A stretch of DNA of 64,000 nt from Chrysemys picta bellii (GCF_011386835.1 NC_088800.1:1612001-1676000); one strand, 5' to 3'. Positions 1 through 15,513 are shown, counted from the first letter of the stretch. Notes: a model not told the origin generated them from the letters alone. Translations and numbers: made by a program.

Positions 1-1055
1 GCACAGGTGCATGTGTTGAAAATGCAGGGCTTCTGTTCCAAACCGTCACCTCTGAAGTGGGCGGCAGAGAGCAACGATCTGGGCCGGGGAAGGACGGTGG
101 TCGGGGAAGGGGGCGTTATCACTGCACAGCCTGCAGCCCACACAGGGATTCTGTCTCTGCAGACAGGTTGTGAAGAAACCAAGGAAATTCCCAGGCCACC
201 AGCTTGTTACACAAGGGCTAAGGCTGTCAATAGCTACCAGTCACCTTAAAAGCAAGCTGCAGTTCTCTCAACCCACACAACGTTAGCCTGACAATTCAAA
301 ACAATTGTTGTGATTTGGTTTTTAAATGAATCCCCGAAGAAACCCAGGAATGAAGGTCCCTAGGCAGCCGAGGTGCCAGGGGCGGATTCTGATCTCACTT
401 CCACGGGCGTCGCTCTCCCGCCTTCCTGGGAATGACTCTGGACTGGCCGCCATACGAGATCAGCATCAGGCCCCCAGCCACATTTTCAGCTGGCTGCCGT
501 ACCTGTGTTCACACGCAAGTGCAGAGCAGAATCTCCCTGCCTGTGCCCTGTCTGGCATGCACAAATGCAGGTTGTGTGTGTGCAAAACACAATCACAGAT
601 GTTCCAGACACAATTAAAGGAGCGTCAGTGAGATTCCAAGCGAGGAATCCCTGTGGAAGCCTGAGTTGAAGAATCATCTGCATCCAATCAGGGACCAAGA
701 CACAATCATGTGATCTCCATGTCTAATCAAACAAATACGTTTTGAATATCAAATATGCACAATAAACGTCTCGTGAACCACCGACAGGCTAAGAATCATT
801 TGCAGAAAGTTTTTGACAGATAATCTGAAACAGCAAATATATCTGAGAAATTGGAAAGCTGTTCACAGAAAATGACAAAGAGAAGAAGCAGCTAAATGAG
901 ATGGCCATATTACTTGCTATCAATTGTTCACTCAACTCTGCTTATAATAAGCTATAAACTCATTTCTAGAGAGACTTCAGAGTTAATTCTAGGTGAGTGG
1001 CATTAAAACCCAGGCCTCAGGTACTTCCAACTAAGTGCACTGCCATAAAATACAG

Positions 1056-1163
1056 GTTTCAGGGTAGCAGCCGTGTTAGTCTGTATCCTCAAAAAGAACA
1101 GGAGTACTTGTGGCACCTTAGAGAAATAAATGTGTTAGTCTCTAAGGTGCCACAAGTACTCCT
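1056..1163 (+). mobile_element. Penelope-like element tail, inverted, 11-bp target duplication
   Basis: A 108-bp insertion flanked by perfect 11-bp direct repeats ATAAAATACAG (1045-1055 and 1164-1174). Its core is two inverted arms of 25 bp (1099-1123 and 1139-1163) separated by 15 nt. The arms carry the GGAGTACTTGTGGCACCTTA motif, the highly repeated tail seen in turtle genomes that I take to be a Penelope-like retroelement. The hammerhead-like part is missing. Confidence 0.65.
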
Positions 1164-1320
1164 ATAAAATACAGGGAACAACTCTGCTACACATTTGATT
1201 TATCCTCTGCTGTGCAGACTTGCTACAAAGCCAACAATCCTGTCACTATACAAGAGCCCTATGATTTTTGGGGGAGTTAATGACCAAAGCCATTTTTTTC
1301 CTTATAAGTGCCCAGTTAGG

Positions 1321-1490
1321 GGGGAGGGATAGCTCAGTGGTTTGAGCATTGGCCTGCTAAACCCAGGGTTGTGGGTTCAATCCTTGAGGGGGCCACTTAG
1401 GGATCTAGGGCAAAAATCAGTACTTGGTCCTGCTAGTGAAGGCAGGGGGCTGGACTCAATGACCTTTCAAGGTCCCTTCCAGTTCTAGGA
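1321..1490 (+). mobile_element. Turtle tRNA-derived SINE
   Basis: A near-complete SINE. The head has pol III box A (TAGCTCAGTGGTTTGAGC) and box B (GGGTTCAATCC), the remains of a tRNA gene. The tail (GGGGGCTGGACTCAATGACC, then AAGGTCCCTTCCAGTTCTA) resembles the 3' end of CR1 LINEs, whose reverse transcriptase is thought to mobilise these elements. It is a retroposon, not a functional tRNA gene. Confidence 0.85.
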
Positions 1491-1656
1491 GATAGAAAGG
1501 AAATAATGGAGATAGCCTTTCTTTCGGTCAATATTTTCGTAATGATGAATGAAATATGTTTTCACGGTAATCAATGCCCCAGATAGCTCGGGCTCAGGGG
1601 TATTTAGCACATACAGAAACTCCTGTTAAACTCCTACGTCAGCTTCCCTGAACTCC

Positions 1657-2385
1657 CTAATTGGAGAGTCCAGAGGAGAGCAACAAAAATAACGAGAGGT
1701 TTAGAAAACACGAGCGATGAGGAAAGGTTGAAGTACTGGGATTGTTTAATCTAGAGAAGATAAAATTGTGGGTGTGGGGTGTGAGTGTGTGCGCGTGCTG
1801 AGAACAGTCGTCAAATACGTTATAAAGAGGATGGTGATTCATTGTTCTCCACGTTCACGGAGGGTAGGACAAGACGACATCAGCTCAGTTTGCAGCAAGG
1901 AGATTTAGATTGGCTCTTAGGAACAGAGCCGGCTCAGGCTTTTTTGCCGCCCCAAGCAACGAAGAAAAAGAAAAAAAAAAAAGCCGCAATCGGCGACACT
2001 TCGGCGGCAGCTCAACCGCGCCGCTTCATTCTTCGGCGGCAATTCGGCAGCGGGTCCTTCGCTCCCAGAGGGACTGAGGGACCCGTCGCCGAATTGCCGC
2101 CGAAGACCCGGACGTGCCGCCCCTTCCCACTGGCCGCCCCAAGCACCTGCTTCGTTTGCTGGTGCCTGGAGCCGGCCCTGCTTAGGAAGAACTTTCTAAC
2201 CGTAGTTAAGCCCTGGAGCAGGCTCCGGAGGGAGGCTGTGGAAGCCCCGTCACTGCCTCTAAGGTTTCTAAGAAGAGGTTGGACAAACCCCTGTCAGGGA
2301 AGCTCTAACTTCACGGTCCTGCCTCAGTGCAGGGAGCTGAACGACGTGACCTCTTGAGGTCTCCTCCAGCCCCACGCTCCTGTGC
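1657..2385 (+). mobile_element. CR1 LINE 3' remnant, interrupted
   Basis: A degraded 3' portion of a CR1 retrotransposon: the end of the second open reading frame (around 1663-1915 and 2189-2310) and the tail (GACCTCTTGAGGTCTCCTCC near 2348). The frame is broken. A hAT MITE (1924-2180) is inserted in it; removing the insert and one target duplication restores the normal CR1 order. Confidence 0.75.
1924..2180 (+). mobile_element. hAT-type MITE nested in CR1, 8-bp TSD
   Basis: A 257-bp CpG-rich element with imperfect terminal inverted repeats: CAGAGCCGGCTC at the left, and GAGCCGGCCCTG, which reads CAGGGCCGGCTC on the other strand, at the right. Exact 8-bp target duplications CTTAGGAA lie at 1916-1923 and 2181-2188. 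An 8-bp duplication with CAG-type ends fits the hAT superfamily. It has no coding capacity. Confidence 0.8.
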
Positions 2386-3076
2386 GTTCCCCTAATGCAC
2401 CACAAGCCCTCTAGGCTGGTCCACAGCTCTCAGGTCAGAACATTAGATTGGGCCACTGGGAATTTTTTAAAAATAGCACGTTATTCCCTTTGGTGCAATA
2501 TATATTTATACATGTCTGTACCCGTATGTATGTCGTACCTATAGAACTCTATACGTGCCTGTGCATCGCTCTCCGTTTGGGTATATAATATACATCATTA
2601 CACAGCTAAACGCCCATTACCCTAGGATCAACTACCCCCAAATAATCTGTCTTTGGCCTCTGGGGTCCATTTAGCTCTCTTTAACCACACCCACCCACCC
2701 ACCCACCCCTCTTGCTTGGGCGTCCCCTTCGTTTGACTAATGCCAAGAAGCTGCTAAGATCCGATCTTGTTACTGTCATGGCGATGAACGGCCCATTGCT
2801 CTATTTGGCTAGACCCTTTGATCCTGCCCGAGCAGGCCCTTGCGAGTGGATGAGTAGCTACAGCCTCCTGTTGCTGACTGACGTCTCCCCTTTACTGGTG
2901 ACTGGAGCAGAGGAGAAGAAATCAGTGTATACGTTGCTAGCTGGTAAGGCAGAAACATCCACTGGATTCCTAGGTGAGCCACAAATGAGTGTGCAGCCAC
3001 ATACCTCTGCTCTCAGCCAGGGGATTCTCTGCTCTAACTGGCAATTATTCCATTCAGGAGGGGACTAGGAGCATTA

Positions 3077-3322
<246 letters not shown>

Positions 3323-4297
3323 CTAGGGACTAGTAAAAGGAAACCAAGCGAGAGGCAGAAGAGCCAGGTGCAAACGCACAGCTGCGCTCTCCTTAGCCAG
3401 CCGTGCAGGAGTCGGGTGCAGAGCGGTCAGACCAGGCGTGGAGAGCCCAGATGCAGGATGTGTGCACCCACAGCTTCGCTTTTGGCTTCTTTCCTGAGCT
3501 CTGCAGGGTCTGGATGCTGGGAGCTGAGGGTGGTGTTTCAAACAAGTAATTATTTCCCCCCCTTCAAGCACTGGAGTCCCCCCACCCCACCCCACCCCAC
3601 CCCACCAGACAGAAAACAACCTCCTTACAAAACTGAGGCGGACGCGAGTCTCTTCCAGAGATGTGCAACACTACGTCTTTGCGGCTCCCCCTGCAGGCAC
3701 AGCAAAGCCAGGCCCCCGTTCTGCTCCCCGGGGCACAGAGGAATTCTGGCTCAGGAGGGGCAGGCCTGGGGGCAGCAGAAGTCTTAGAACTGCTGCTTGT
3801 TCAGCCCCGTCAAAAGCACGGGAATGACTGGGAGCAAAAACGCCACTCCAAGGTCCCGGTAACAGAGCAGCAGTGGCTATGCAGAGATGCAGGCAAAGCA
3901 CGTCTCCCCCAGAGTAACCGCCTCTCCTTGGCAGGCCTCAGCTTAGGCTCAGTGATGTCTGGTAGGAAGAGAATAACCAACGCCAATATCCGCAGATACT
4001 TTTAGCAACAGCTGGATGGACGCACGGACATTCAATCAACGAGTCCGTTTGACATGATGGCTTTCAGCTAAAACCTGCAGCCCCTCCTCGGGCGAAGCTC
4101 TCAGGGTGGTTTCAGACTAGCCTAAAGCTGTGTCAGGTTGTCAGGTTTTTGGTCTCGTAGGAGCAGCAAAGGCAGCTGCTGGGGAAACCTTTTGCCTGGC
4201 GCACATAGTACACACAGGGCCTGACTGATAACTGCGATTGTGATACACGTGTGTAATGCAGATGAGAAGCAGCTTGCAGGTATCAGATATATTATCG

Positions 4298-4520
4298 TTA
4301 GGGCCCTACCAAATTCACGGCCCATTTGGGTCAGTTTCACGAACATGGGATTTTTAAAATTGTAAATTTTATGAGTTCAGCTATTTAAATCTGAAATTTC
4401 ACAGTGTTGTAACTGTAGGGGTCCTGACCCAAAAGAGGTTGTGGGAGGATTGGAAGGGGGGGGTCAGGGTATTACCACCCTTACTTCTGTGCTGCTGCTG
4501 ACGGGGCGCTGCCTTCAGAG
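4298..4520 (+). mobile_element. Truncated DNA-transposon end
   Basis: Begins with GGGCCCTACCAAATTCACGG, the terminal sequence of a common turtle DNA transposon as I remember it, and continues into a GTAGGGGTCCTGACCCAAAA segment. The right part is missing and CR1 sequence begins about 4550. No target duplication can be assigned. Confidence 0.5.
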
Positions 4521-4549
4521 GGTAAAAGTACACAAAAGACCCCAGCAGG

Positions 4550-5240
4550 GGTGAAAAAGGCTAACAATGTTAGGAGCTATTAGGAAAGGCAAAGAAAATA
4601 AGACAGAAATGATCATAACCACCATAGAAACCCCCTTTGAATATCGTGTCCAGTTCTGGCTGCCCATTTTCCAAAGGACATAGTGGAGCTGGAGAAGGTT
4701 GAGCAAGGGTACGCAGCAGCTTCCATACGGGGAGAGACTGCTCGGCTCAGTAAAAGGACAACCGAAGGGGGATACGATAGAGGGCTGTACAGTCATGACC
4801 GGTGTGGAGAAAGTGCATAGAGAAGTGTTATTTTCCCTTTTCCCACAATACAAAAACTAGGCACCACGTGGTGAAATGAATAGGCAGCAGGTTTAATATA
4901 AACAAGAGAAAAGACTTTCTCCACACAATGGACAATTAACCTATGGAACTCACTGCCATGGGATGGTGTGAGGCCCCAAAGTATAGTCGGGTTCAGAAAA
5001 GAACTAGGTAATTTCATGGAGGATAGGTCCATCAATGGCTATTAGCTAAGATGGTCAGGGATGTAACCCCATGTTTGGGGTGACCCTAAATCTCTGATTG
5101 GCAGAAGCCGTGTCTCTCCAAAATTGCCCTGTTTTGTACAGTGCCCCTGAAGCTTTGGTACTGGCCCCTGTCGGAAGACAAGATGCTGGGCTAGATGGAC
5201 CATTGGTCTCACCCATTATGGCCGTTCTTATGTCCTTAAT
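4550..5240 (+). mobile_element. CR1 LINE 3' remnant
   Basis: The last part of the CR1 second reading frame, shattered by stops, followed by the 3' untranslated tail with GGGCTAGATGGACCATTGGT and TATGGCCGTTCTTATG. It is the same subfamily as the remnant at 25580-27312. Not functional. Confidence 0.75.
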
Positions 5241-5681
5241 GACAAAACTTACATTGACTTCGATGGGGCCAGGGTTTCACCCACTGTCTAGTCACAGCAG
5301 CAAAGCTCATTAGCAATGTGTTTAAACAAGCCGCTATGACCTGAAACACCACACTCAGCCCAAGAATCCAACCCCAATGCCAGCGCTGCCCGAGTACCAG
5401 ACTGCAAGAAGTGCTCAGTGTTACCGCAAGACGAAATAGAAGTGAACCAGTTTCCTTTCCAGCGAACAAAGCCCTTTTACTACCAACCTCTGCTCAGGAA
5501 TGGTACCCCAGTGATATGCACCCTACTCGTGCAGGAAGCAGCCTGAAGGAGCACTTGCCACGCTCTGGCTGACTACAGGATATTCCCAACACTTTAGGCG
5601 GGACTGAAATCAAGGTGAGATGTTGTAGATCAATGCACCTCGTGTCCACGACTCTGCTATGAAGTTGTTGATGGTTCTTAC

Positions 5682-5750
5682 CTGTGAATTTCTGGGGGCT
5701 CCCTCTTGATCTTGGCACTAGATTCCATCACTTCTTTTGCAACTCGGCCA
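5682..5750 (-). CDS. FRMD5: FRMD5 coding exon 12 (FERM-adjacent segment)
   Basis: This 69-bp exon completes a Ser codon, encodes 22 residues (GRVAKEVMESSAKIKREPPE then IH) and ends with two bases of an Arg codon. The acceptor is accacttgcag; the donor is gtaaga. MESSAKIKREPPEIHR fits FRMD5 rather than FRMD3 (recalled as VEASSKIQREPPEVHR). It completes the FERM-adjacent segment, where phosphorylation tunes many 4.1-family proteins. It joins exon 11 across an 892-bp intron. Confidence 0.95.
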
Positions 5751-8540
<2,790 letters not shown>

Positions 8541-9044
8541 AGGAAGTGCTGGCCACGGAGAAAACGGCTAGTCTACAAAACGGCCTGTACAGCAAATACC
8601 CCTTTCATTGTGCAGCCGGCCCCTGAGGAGCTGGACGAAGAAACTGTCAGCACTAGCCAGCCTGGGAGTTGATTTGGTTAGTGATGTTGCTGTGGCTTCT
8701 GTATGTAAATGTCTAGTGAGCTCTGGAAGGTGCTGAAGGGGTTCTGCTAGCTTATCGCATACCAGCGCTTGTCAGGGTAGGGTGGCTGTGGGACATCCCC
8801 ATACAATGACTCCGACTTGAAATGATTTAACTATGGACTTTATCTGTGACCTCAATTAACCCCAAACCATCACTGGCAAGGAACTGCCCAGAACGGGCCG
8901 ATCCCGAGACCCTGCAGCTCCCACCACCTCAGAGAGCATTTGCAGCTGCTTGGCTCCTCCCAGGACTGGGCCCAAATCCGCTCGCAGGGCAGCCCTGCTA
9001 TAAATGGCGTTTCGCTGTCGCTGTGATCTCTACAGGACAAAGGA

Positions 9045-9257
9045 CAGGTCTTCACTACGGGGGGGGAGGGTCAATTTAAGATACGCAAATTCAGCTATGC
9101 GAATAGCGTAGCTGGATTCGACGTATCGGAGCCGACTTACCCCGCTGTGAGGACGGCGGCAAAATCGACCTCCGCAGCTCCCCGTCGACGGCGCTTACTC
9201 CTACCTCTGCTGGTTGAGTAAGCGCGTTGATTCAGGGATCGATTGTCGCGTCCCAAC
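9045..9257 (-). mobile_element. CpG-rich GTCTACAC-type miniature element, truncated
   Basis: Starts with an AGGTCTTCACTAC terminus and contains a small palindrome around CAGCTATGCGAATAGCGTAG. The same family is seen complete, in opposite orientation, at 20479-20777. The right end is lost where a truncated SINE begins. Confidence 0.55.
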
Positions 9258-9382
9258 GAGTTCAATCCTTGAGGGGGCCACTTAAGGATTTGGGGCAAAA
9301 ATCAGTACTTGGTCCAGTTAGTGAAGGCAGGGGGCTGGACTCAATGACCTTTTGGGGTCCCTTCCAGTTCTATGAGATAGGT
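9258..9382 (+). mobile_element. 5'-truncated turtle SINE
   Basis: Begins within box B (TTCAATCCTTGAGGGGGCCA) and runs to the CR1-like tail (GGTCCCTTCCAGTTCTATGA). The tRNA head upstream of box B is missing. It abuts the truncated miniature element without a spacer. Confidence 0.75.
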
Positions 9383-12005
9383 GTAATCTCCATATATGTA
9401 TTTATTTATTTAAATCCAACCCTCTCTCCTCACCAAATGTCAGGAATTCAAATTCCCAGGTTCCATCCCATCCCTACAGGTTCTGGTGCAGATCCAAAGG
9501 GGGGAGGCATCTGATTCAGGCTGGAGATAGCATGTGGCCAGCCCAAGATGGCAGAAATCTCACACGAACAGATGATCTCACGACAGCTGCACCATTCCAG
9601 GTGGCTTTTAAGAATGTCATCACTCTGTTGGGTGCCCTCAAACCCATCCTGCAAACACCGAGCACACTGCTGCACCTGCCTGCTCTGAACAGTCCCATTA
9701 ACCCCCAGAGGTACTCCTACAATCAACGTATGTTAACAGGACTGCTTGTGCTTGCAACATGCTTGCCAGAAAGCATGGGCAGGATCAGGCCCCTCGTCTA
9801 ATGGCCTCTTGCCCCCAATCCTCTGACAAGAAAATGGTAACTGGCGATGGGGCGAGGAGCTGTTGCTTGGCAGGGAGTCTGCCCATCCCCGAGCTAGCAC
9901 TGGGTGATGAACTCCAGAAACAGTTCCAGTTATTTGCGGTTTATCCTCATGCAACAGCAGCTCATGAGGGAGAGGGTGGAGGCGAAGAGCCAGTGGTCTC
10001 TGGCAGCCACATGCCTTTCATTCTCCCCTTCTCCAATTGAGCTCACAGCTCTGACCAGATGTAACTTTAGCGGCAGCAGCGGACAGGAGTCTGACACTGA
10101 CTGAGAATGGTAATGAGACAGAATTCAGAGGCGGGCGGCTGAGATACAGAACGCAATGAGAGAAGAGAAGTGGCTTACGCAGGACGGGTACAGAACGGAA
10201 AGGACTGCCAAGAGCTTGAGTTCTAATTATACCTATTCACACCCTCAAATCATTAATACTGTACCTCCCTCGGCGACCTGCCAAGAACTGAGACAGACAC
10301 ATTTCCTGAACTTTACCCAAGCACCCGAAAAGGCCTATTACGATGAGCTGCTCTTTAACCAGGGTGCAGCCCTTTGAAAGAGAACCTGGGCTCAGACAGC
10401 ATCTCCAGCGCCATGGGCGCCCAGAGGAGGGAGAGGTGGAGGGTCTTTTTTAGGTGGTGATGTAGGAATAGTTAAGCGAGAAGTTATAACTAGATAAATG
10501 CTGGTGGAGGTTTGAGTAGCCCCTGGCTGGCCACTGGTGGCATTCTGCCACGCTGTGCAGTCACAGATACGGCAGGACACAATGAACACAGGCATCACAC
10601 TTCATCATCAGGCCAAGCCAAGAACGCTGCATCCCAGGAGACGAGTAACAAGCTTCTGTGCTTGGTTTCTGCACGGGCTGAAACTCTCCAGCATATTCAG
10701 ATACTTACCAGAACCTCTGATTGGAAGGATGCTGAGTACACAGATCACACACTACCTGGAGGCAGCTTGGCACCTTTCTGGATGCGACTTTGGTCAGAAA
10801 TACATCAAAAGCCCTGAGGGATGACACCACTTGCTCCTCAGTCATCCCAGGAGAATCCAGCATTACCCCCATTGAGCAGTGAATACACACTGCAGCGTGA
10901 ATGAGACCACGGTCCGTTTTAATGGGCACGTAATCCACCAGTAATTCACCACCATTATTAGTCGTAACAAAAAGTTGTAAAGCAATAGAGCAATTTCATC
11001 TCATGTTCATGTAATGAGACATGAAACCTGATGACTGCAGCTGCTGATTGCAGTATTCCCAAAGTGAATCCATTACACTTTATCTTACATCTCACTGATT
11101 AAAATAAAACTCATTACAAAGTACAAAGCAGTCTATTTTTAAGTAAAACAGAAAGCAGCGTGGTGAAACCAAAATGTTCTATCTGATGTCTTACTGATTT
11201 ATAGATAAGTGACTTCTTTATACCCTGACTCTTTCAAGATCAAACTAATTAATCAAAAGAAGAAAGGACCAGAAAACTGACCTATTTTCCCAAACAAGCA
11301 TCCCAGAGAGTTCCGGTTTTGTAAAGGTGCAACAATTTCAACCCTAAAGGCTTCCCCACTTTTCAGCCCCTAACGGGTGCTCTCCCTCTCTCCTTTGGAA
11401 ACAAGGAATGTCTGTCTGGGGTGTTCTGAATTGGGTGACAAAGCACTGTACATTTATGTCACAGGACTGTCATTCTTCAGTTGTATACTGAACATTTTTG
11501 ATTTCACCCAAGAAAGCTGACACAGTACGATCCCTGGCTCTTCCAACAGCTGTCCAGTCCTCTCCGATGCAATTTCAGAAACTCTCTTTGGGACAAAACT
11601 AATGACAAACTCTTGAGGCCTGAGATAATCATGTACAAAAGAGCAACGTGAGATGGACTATCCCAGTGCTTTGCCGTCTGCTCTGAGGAGTTCACGTGAC
11701 AAACTCCACATCGGGTCATTGGGTGGGAATTAAATGGTGCACCGGCCTCATGCTGCCCCTTTGCCTGGGGCTTGTTCCATCAGTGGAAGCTGCCTGCCTG
11801 CGTTCGAGGGCAGAGCTGGGCCTACATCATTTCACAGCGAGGGACCCGAGATTACAGTTATTACTGAGAACGAGAACCCCCACCTGAGACAAGGTCTATA
11901 AATTAAAGGCTGTTCTCTCTGATATGGCTCATCACCGTGACAGCTGAGCGCCTCGCAATCTTTAATGGATTTTATCCTCACAAGACCCCGTCGCTCCCGA
12001 TAGTC

Positions 12006-12746
12006 CAGTGGTTCCCAAACTTTAACAACCTGTGAACCCCTTTCACTAAAATGTCAAGTCTTGCAAACCCCCTCCTAAAAATGAATATTTCCAGGGATTT
12101 TCTCCTTTACCTGAGTATAAATTATAAAAGCAGTGAGCTTGGGAATATAAAATTTGTTTTTATGACATACTTATTATACACTATTTAGTATTAATTATTT
12201 ATCATTACAGTATTTTTATTACGTTATGAAAACAGCAACACTCTTCCAAGATCTCACTTTTGTAGCTTGTATCACTTTGAATAAGCCTGTTATAAGACAA
12301 GGCTCCTATGTTTCATCAAGGAGTATCAGATGTGAAACAGCAGGAAGGTATTTAAGAAACCAATCAGAGTTCCTCCCAAACAAGCATTCAGGTCTTGAGC
12401 AGTCCAGGCAAACAACGCACGTTACAACAAAGCTTAAACTTGTTCTTCATAATCATTTTAAAAACAACACTAGCTGCCTATTTAACTTTAAAAAGAAGCA
12501 AAAGATGTCCACCTCCCTTTCCATTTCTTATAAGGAGTCTTGAAGTTGAAATCTCCTCAGTGTGATAGATATGCTGGCTTTGATCTGCTTAGCTCTTGAA
12601 AGTCCAGGGGCTCTGGGCTGCTGGCCCCAGGCTGCCTGGGGTCCCTAGGGACAGCTCTGTCGCCATTAGGGAATTTTTTCTTAAGAACCCCCTGTAACAT
12701 TTCACGAACCCCCAGGGGTTCACAGACCCCAGTTTGGGAACCACTG
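12006..12746. mobile_element. Non-autonomous hAT element, 741 bp
   Basis: Terminal inverted repeats CAGTGGTTCCCAAACT at both ends, with subterminal TGTGAACCCC motifs. The flanks cgatagtc (11998-12005) and ctatagta (12747-12754) match at six of eight positions, an aged 8-bp target duplication. The interior is AT-rich with no transposase frame. It sits next to a MIR-like relic. Confidence 0.8.
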
Positions 12747-12754
12747 CTATAGTA

Positions 12755-12890
12755 CAGATGGGAACTGAGGCACAGAAAGATTAAGTGACTTGCCCGTGGT
12801 CAGACAAGAAGTCTGTGGCAGAGATATGAATTGACCCCAGGTTTCTGGAGTCCCAGGCTAGTACCCTGCCCCCTACACCATCCTTCCTTC
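12755..12890 (-). repeat. MIR-like SINE relic
   Basis: Contains GATGGGAACTGAGGCACAGA, then TTAAGTGACTTGCCCGTGGT and a degenerate tRNA-like part, the antisense of the ancient MIR core-SINE pattern shared by amniotes. Badly worn. Confidence 0.5.
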
Positions 12891-14523
12891 TCTATTCAGA
12901 AGGGAGAAGGGCCTGAAGTGTCCAATCATAGTCAGGAACACGCTTCTTTCAGTTCTTCCCTCTGAGCTGCATTTGCATTAGATGCCTCAAACTTTCTGAT
13001 ACGTAAAATCAATACAAAAAAGAGAGATGCCATGGGCCCGATTCTCTGTCCTTCCAAGACCCTTCGTGGTGCTGGGCTTAAAGTGGCCGTCGGGCAGGAA
13101 ACGAGAACTCCTTACCACTGGAGATTTCTTGGCTAGCAGAGGGCGGGGGTGGGGATCCAGGTGTGCTGGGCTCTGGAGATCCCAGCTAGTGGAGCGGGGA
13201 AAGGGAGCTGTTAACCCCCAAGGGAAGCTGTTTCACTTTGTGCCAGGGGCCGGTTCACCCTCCAGCACCCCCATGGTCAGTGGCTTGGAGTCACTGAAGC
13301 CCCAGCCCGTCTCCAGGTGTGCGGACACAGCTCTGGCACCGCTGGGGATCTGGCCCGTTTGTTATAAGCAAGGACGTGCCTGATCTCTCTGCACTGGTGA
13401 GGTTTAGCGCTGTATTTGCTGTAGCCGAGCACTCAAAGGCAGGCTCTATCAACCCATGGGTCGCGACCCCAAACTGGGTTGCCAGAATGTGTCAAAGGGT
13501 CCCCTGGGAGGCCGGGAATTTGGGTCCTGCCCCCAGAGCGGTGGGAGGACATGAGCTGGGGGTTGCAGCACCTGCTCTACACTGGCTCCTGTAGCTCCGG
13601 TCCCGGGGGGCAGGCAGGGCTCAGGGGGTCACAGTGCTGCTCAGGTTTGACCCAGCCATCCCTTGGTCGTGATGATGTGGGGGGGCCCAGCCAGGCCAGA
13701 CTTGGTCTCTATCAGCTGTTTAGCCTTAAAGTTTTAATCTCCAAACAATTAAAGTTTTAATTTCCCGATTAAACTTTTACGGCTAAGCAATTAGCAGTGG
13801 AAGTTTTAAATGCTAAGCACTTGGCTGCATTCCAGAACCAGGAAGGGGGCGGGAAGCTCCCAGTCTGGTGCGTAGGCACCTTGGCAGATGGCAGACCTGC
13901 TAATCATTATTGTTTTTTAATTAGATGCTCTTGTGCCCTGTGACACAGGAGGCAACCCAGGTTGTCCACCTCCATCTGCCTAGGGCCATGTTTCTTGCTC
14001 CATGACAGTCTATTTCCATGACAGCAACATGGTATCTGTATACGTCACCTGTTGTCCTCCTCTTGTCTGTCTTCCACCAGGGCTAAAGCCTGTCCAAGTA
14101 TACAGGTTTTTTCCTGGGGCATCCTGAGCTACCAGCGAGTCCCTCGGGTGGCGGATGAGGGAACCCCAAACACAGTATGGGCTGTTCCAAATGTATTGGA
14201 TAAGGAGCCATGGACCAATGGTTGTGCGTCAGGCTAACCACCCAGCCACATAAAAAAAAAAAGTGACAGCTATGGAAACCCCCCTGAGATCTGCTAAGCT
14301 CCAGCAGAGCAGGGCTCCTTTCCTCCCGGCCTGAGCAGGGGGAGGTGAGTGACCTGGGTGGAGGCATGGAAGGAGCTGGTTTGGATTTGAATCAGATTCT
14401 GTGCTGCCTTGATGGTACAATCGCATGTTCATACAAGGTCCGTTGCTATGTGGGATCGTACCTGCCCACAGAAAATGTACAGTATGAAACATTTAAAAAA
14501 AATCCTAATAATCTTTGTACTTA

Positions 14524-14616
<93 letters not shown>

Positions 14617-15513
14617 CTACAAAAAATTCCACATGGAAACAACTGAGTGTGGTTAGGAGGCGGCATGTTTACAATCTGCAGGGCAGCTGAAACTAAAACA
14701 GCTCATTTATTACACAGCAAACCTTCAGGAATCGCCACAAAACATGGACGAATGTATCTGACTGACTGACCCAGCTGGAAATAGGTCTGATTTCCACGGG
14801 TAAAGACGCAATTACCTGATGCTTGGTTCATCCATATTCCTGTGTATCCAAAAATATATATTTTAAAAATTCACAGGGATTAGCTAACTATCTCTCATGT
14901 GCTGTACTGTACTTAACCCATTTCGAAATCGAAATGTGCACACTCCTTTAGATAGCCAGGTCTGACTGGGAGGGGCAGGGATAACGTGGACCTGAGAAAT
15001 AACACCCCGAAATGCAGTGTGAAGCCCTGTCCTGAGCAGATGACACAGATATCGAACTGGATGCCATTCTAAGAGATACCTGAATGTTCTGACCCTTGCA
15101 ATGGTCCGAAAGGCCATTTTGTTTGCCACTGAAAGATTTGTGTATATTTTTTAAATACATGTCATAGCCTTCATTTGTATTTTGTAAGTAAGGGCTGGAT
15201 CTTGCTTTCCTTGGAGCCAACAGAGATCAGACCCTAACTGTGTGATTACAGAAGGCAGCTGCAAAGCAGAAATAAAACAGTTATTACTTAGTCCTGCCTT
15301 GAGTGCAGGGGACTGGACTAGATGACCTCTCGAGGTCCCTTCCAGTCCTACACGTCTCTGCTTCCATGATTAAATGCAGCTTCTTAGTTCTGGAACAGAC
15401 TTCGGGAGCTGGGTTTATTTTTTCTACCAGACACAACAGCAAATGTTTAATATTTGAGGCAGAAGTAAAGACTATACCTAGTGAGTACTGAAATGAGGAG
15501 AAAATCCACTCAC
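14617..15513 (-). other. FRMD5: FRMD5 intron 9
   Basis: An 897-bp intron with GT-AG ends, mostly unique sequence. A short CR1 3' tail lies at about 15287-15372. Confidence 0.8.
15287..15372 (+). mobile_element. CR1 3' tail fragment
   Basis: Carries GGGGACTGGACTAGATGACC and GAGGTCCCTTCCAGTCCTAC, the conserved CR1 3' end, with only remnants of the terminal ATTCTATG-type repeats. Confidence 0.7.

Noticed and set aside
1321..1400. tRNA gene suggested by box A and box B
   Set aside because: The same head occurs at 37016 and 40939 with the SINE body attached, and no complete cloverleaf or tRNA end is present.
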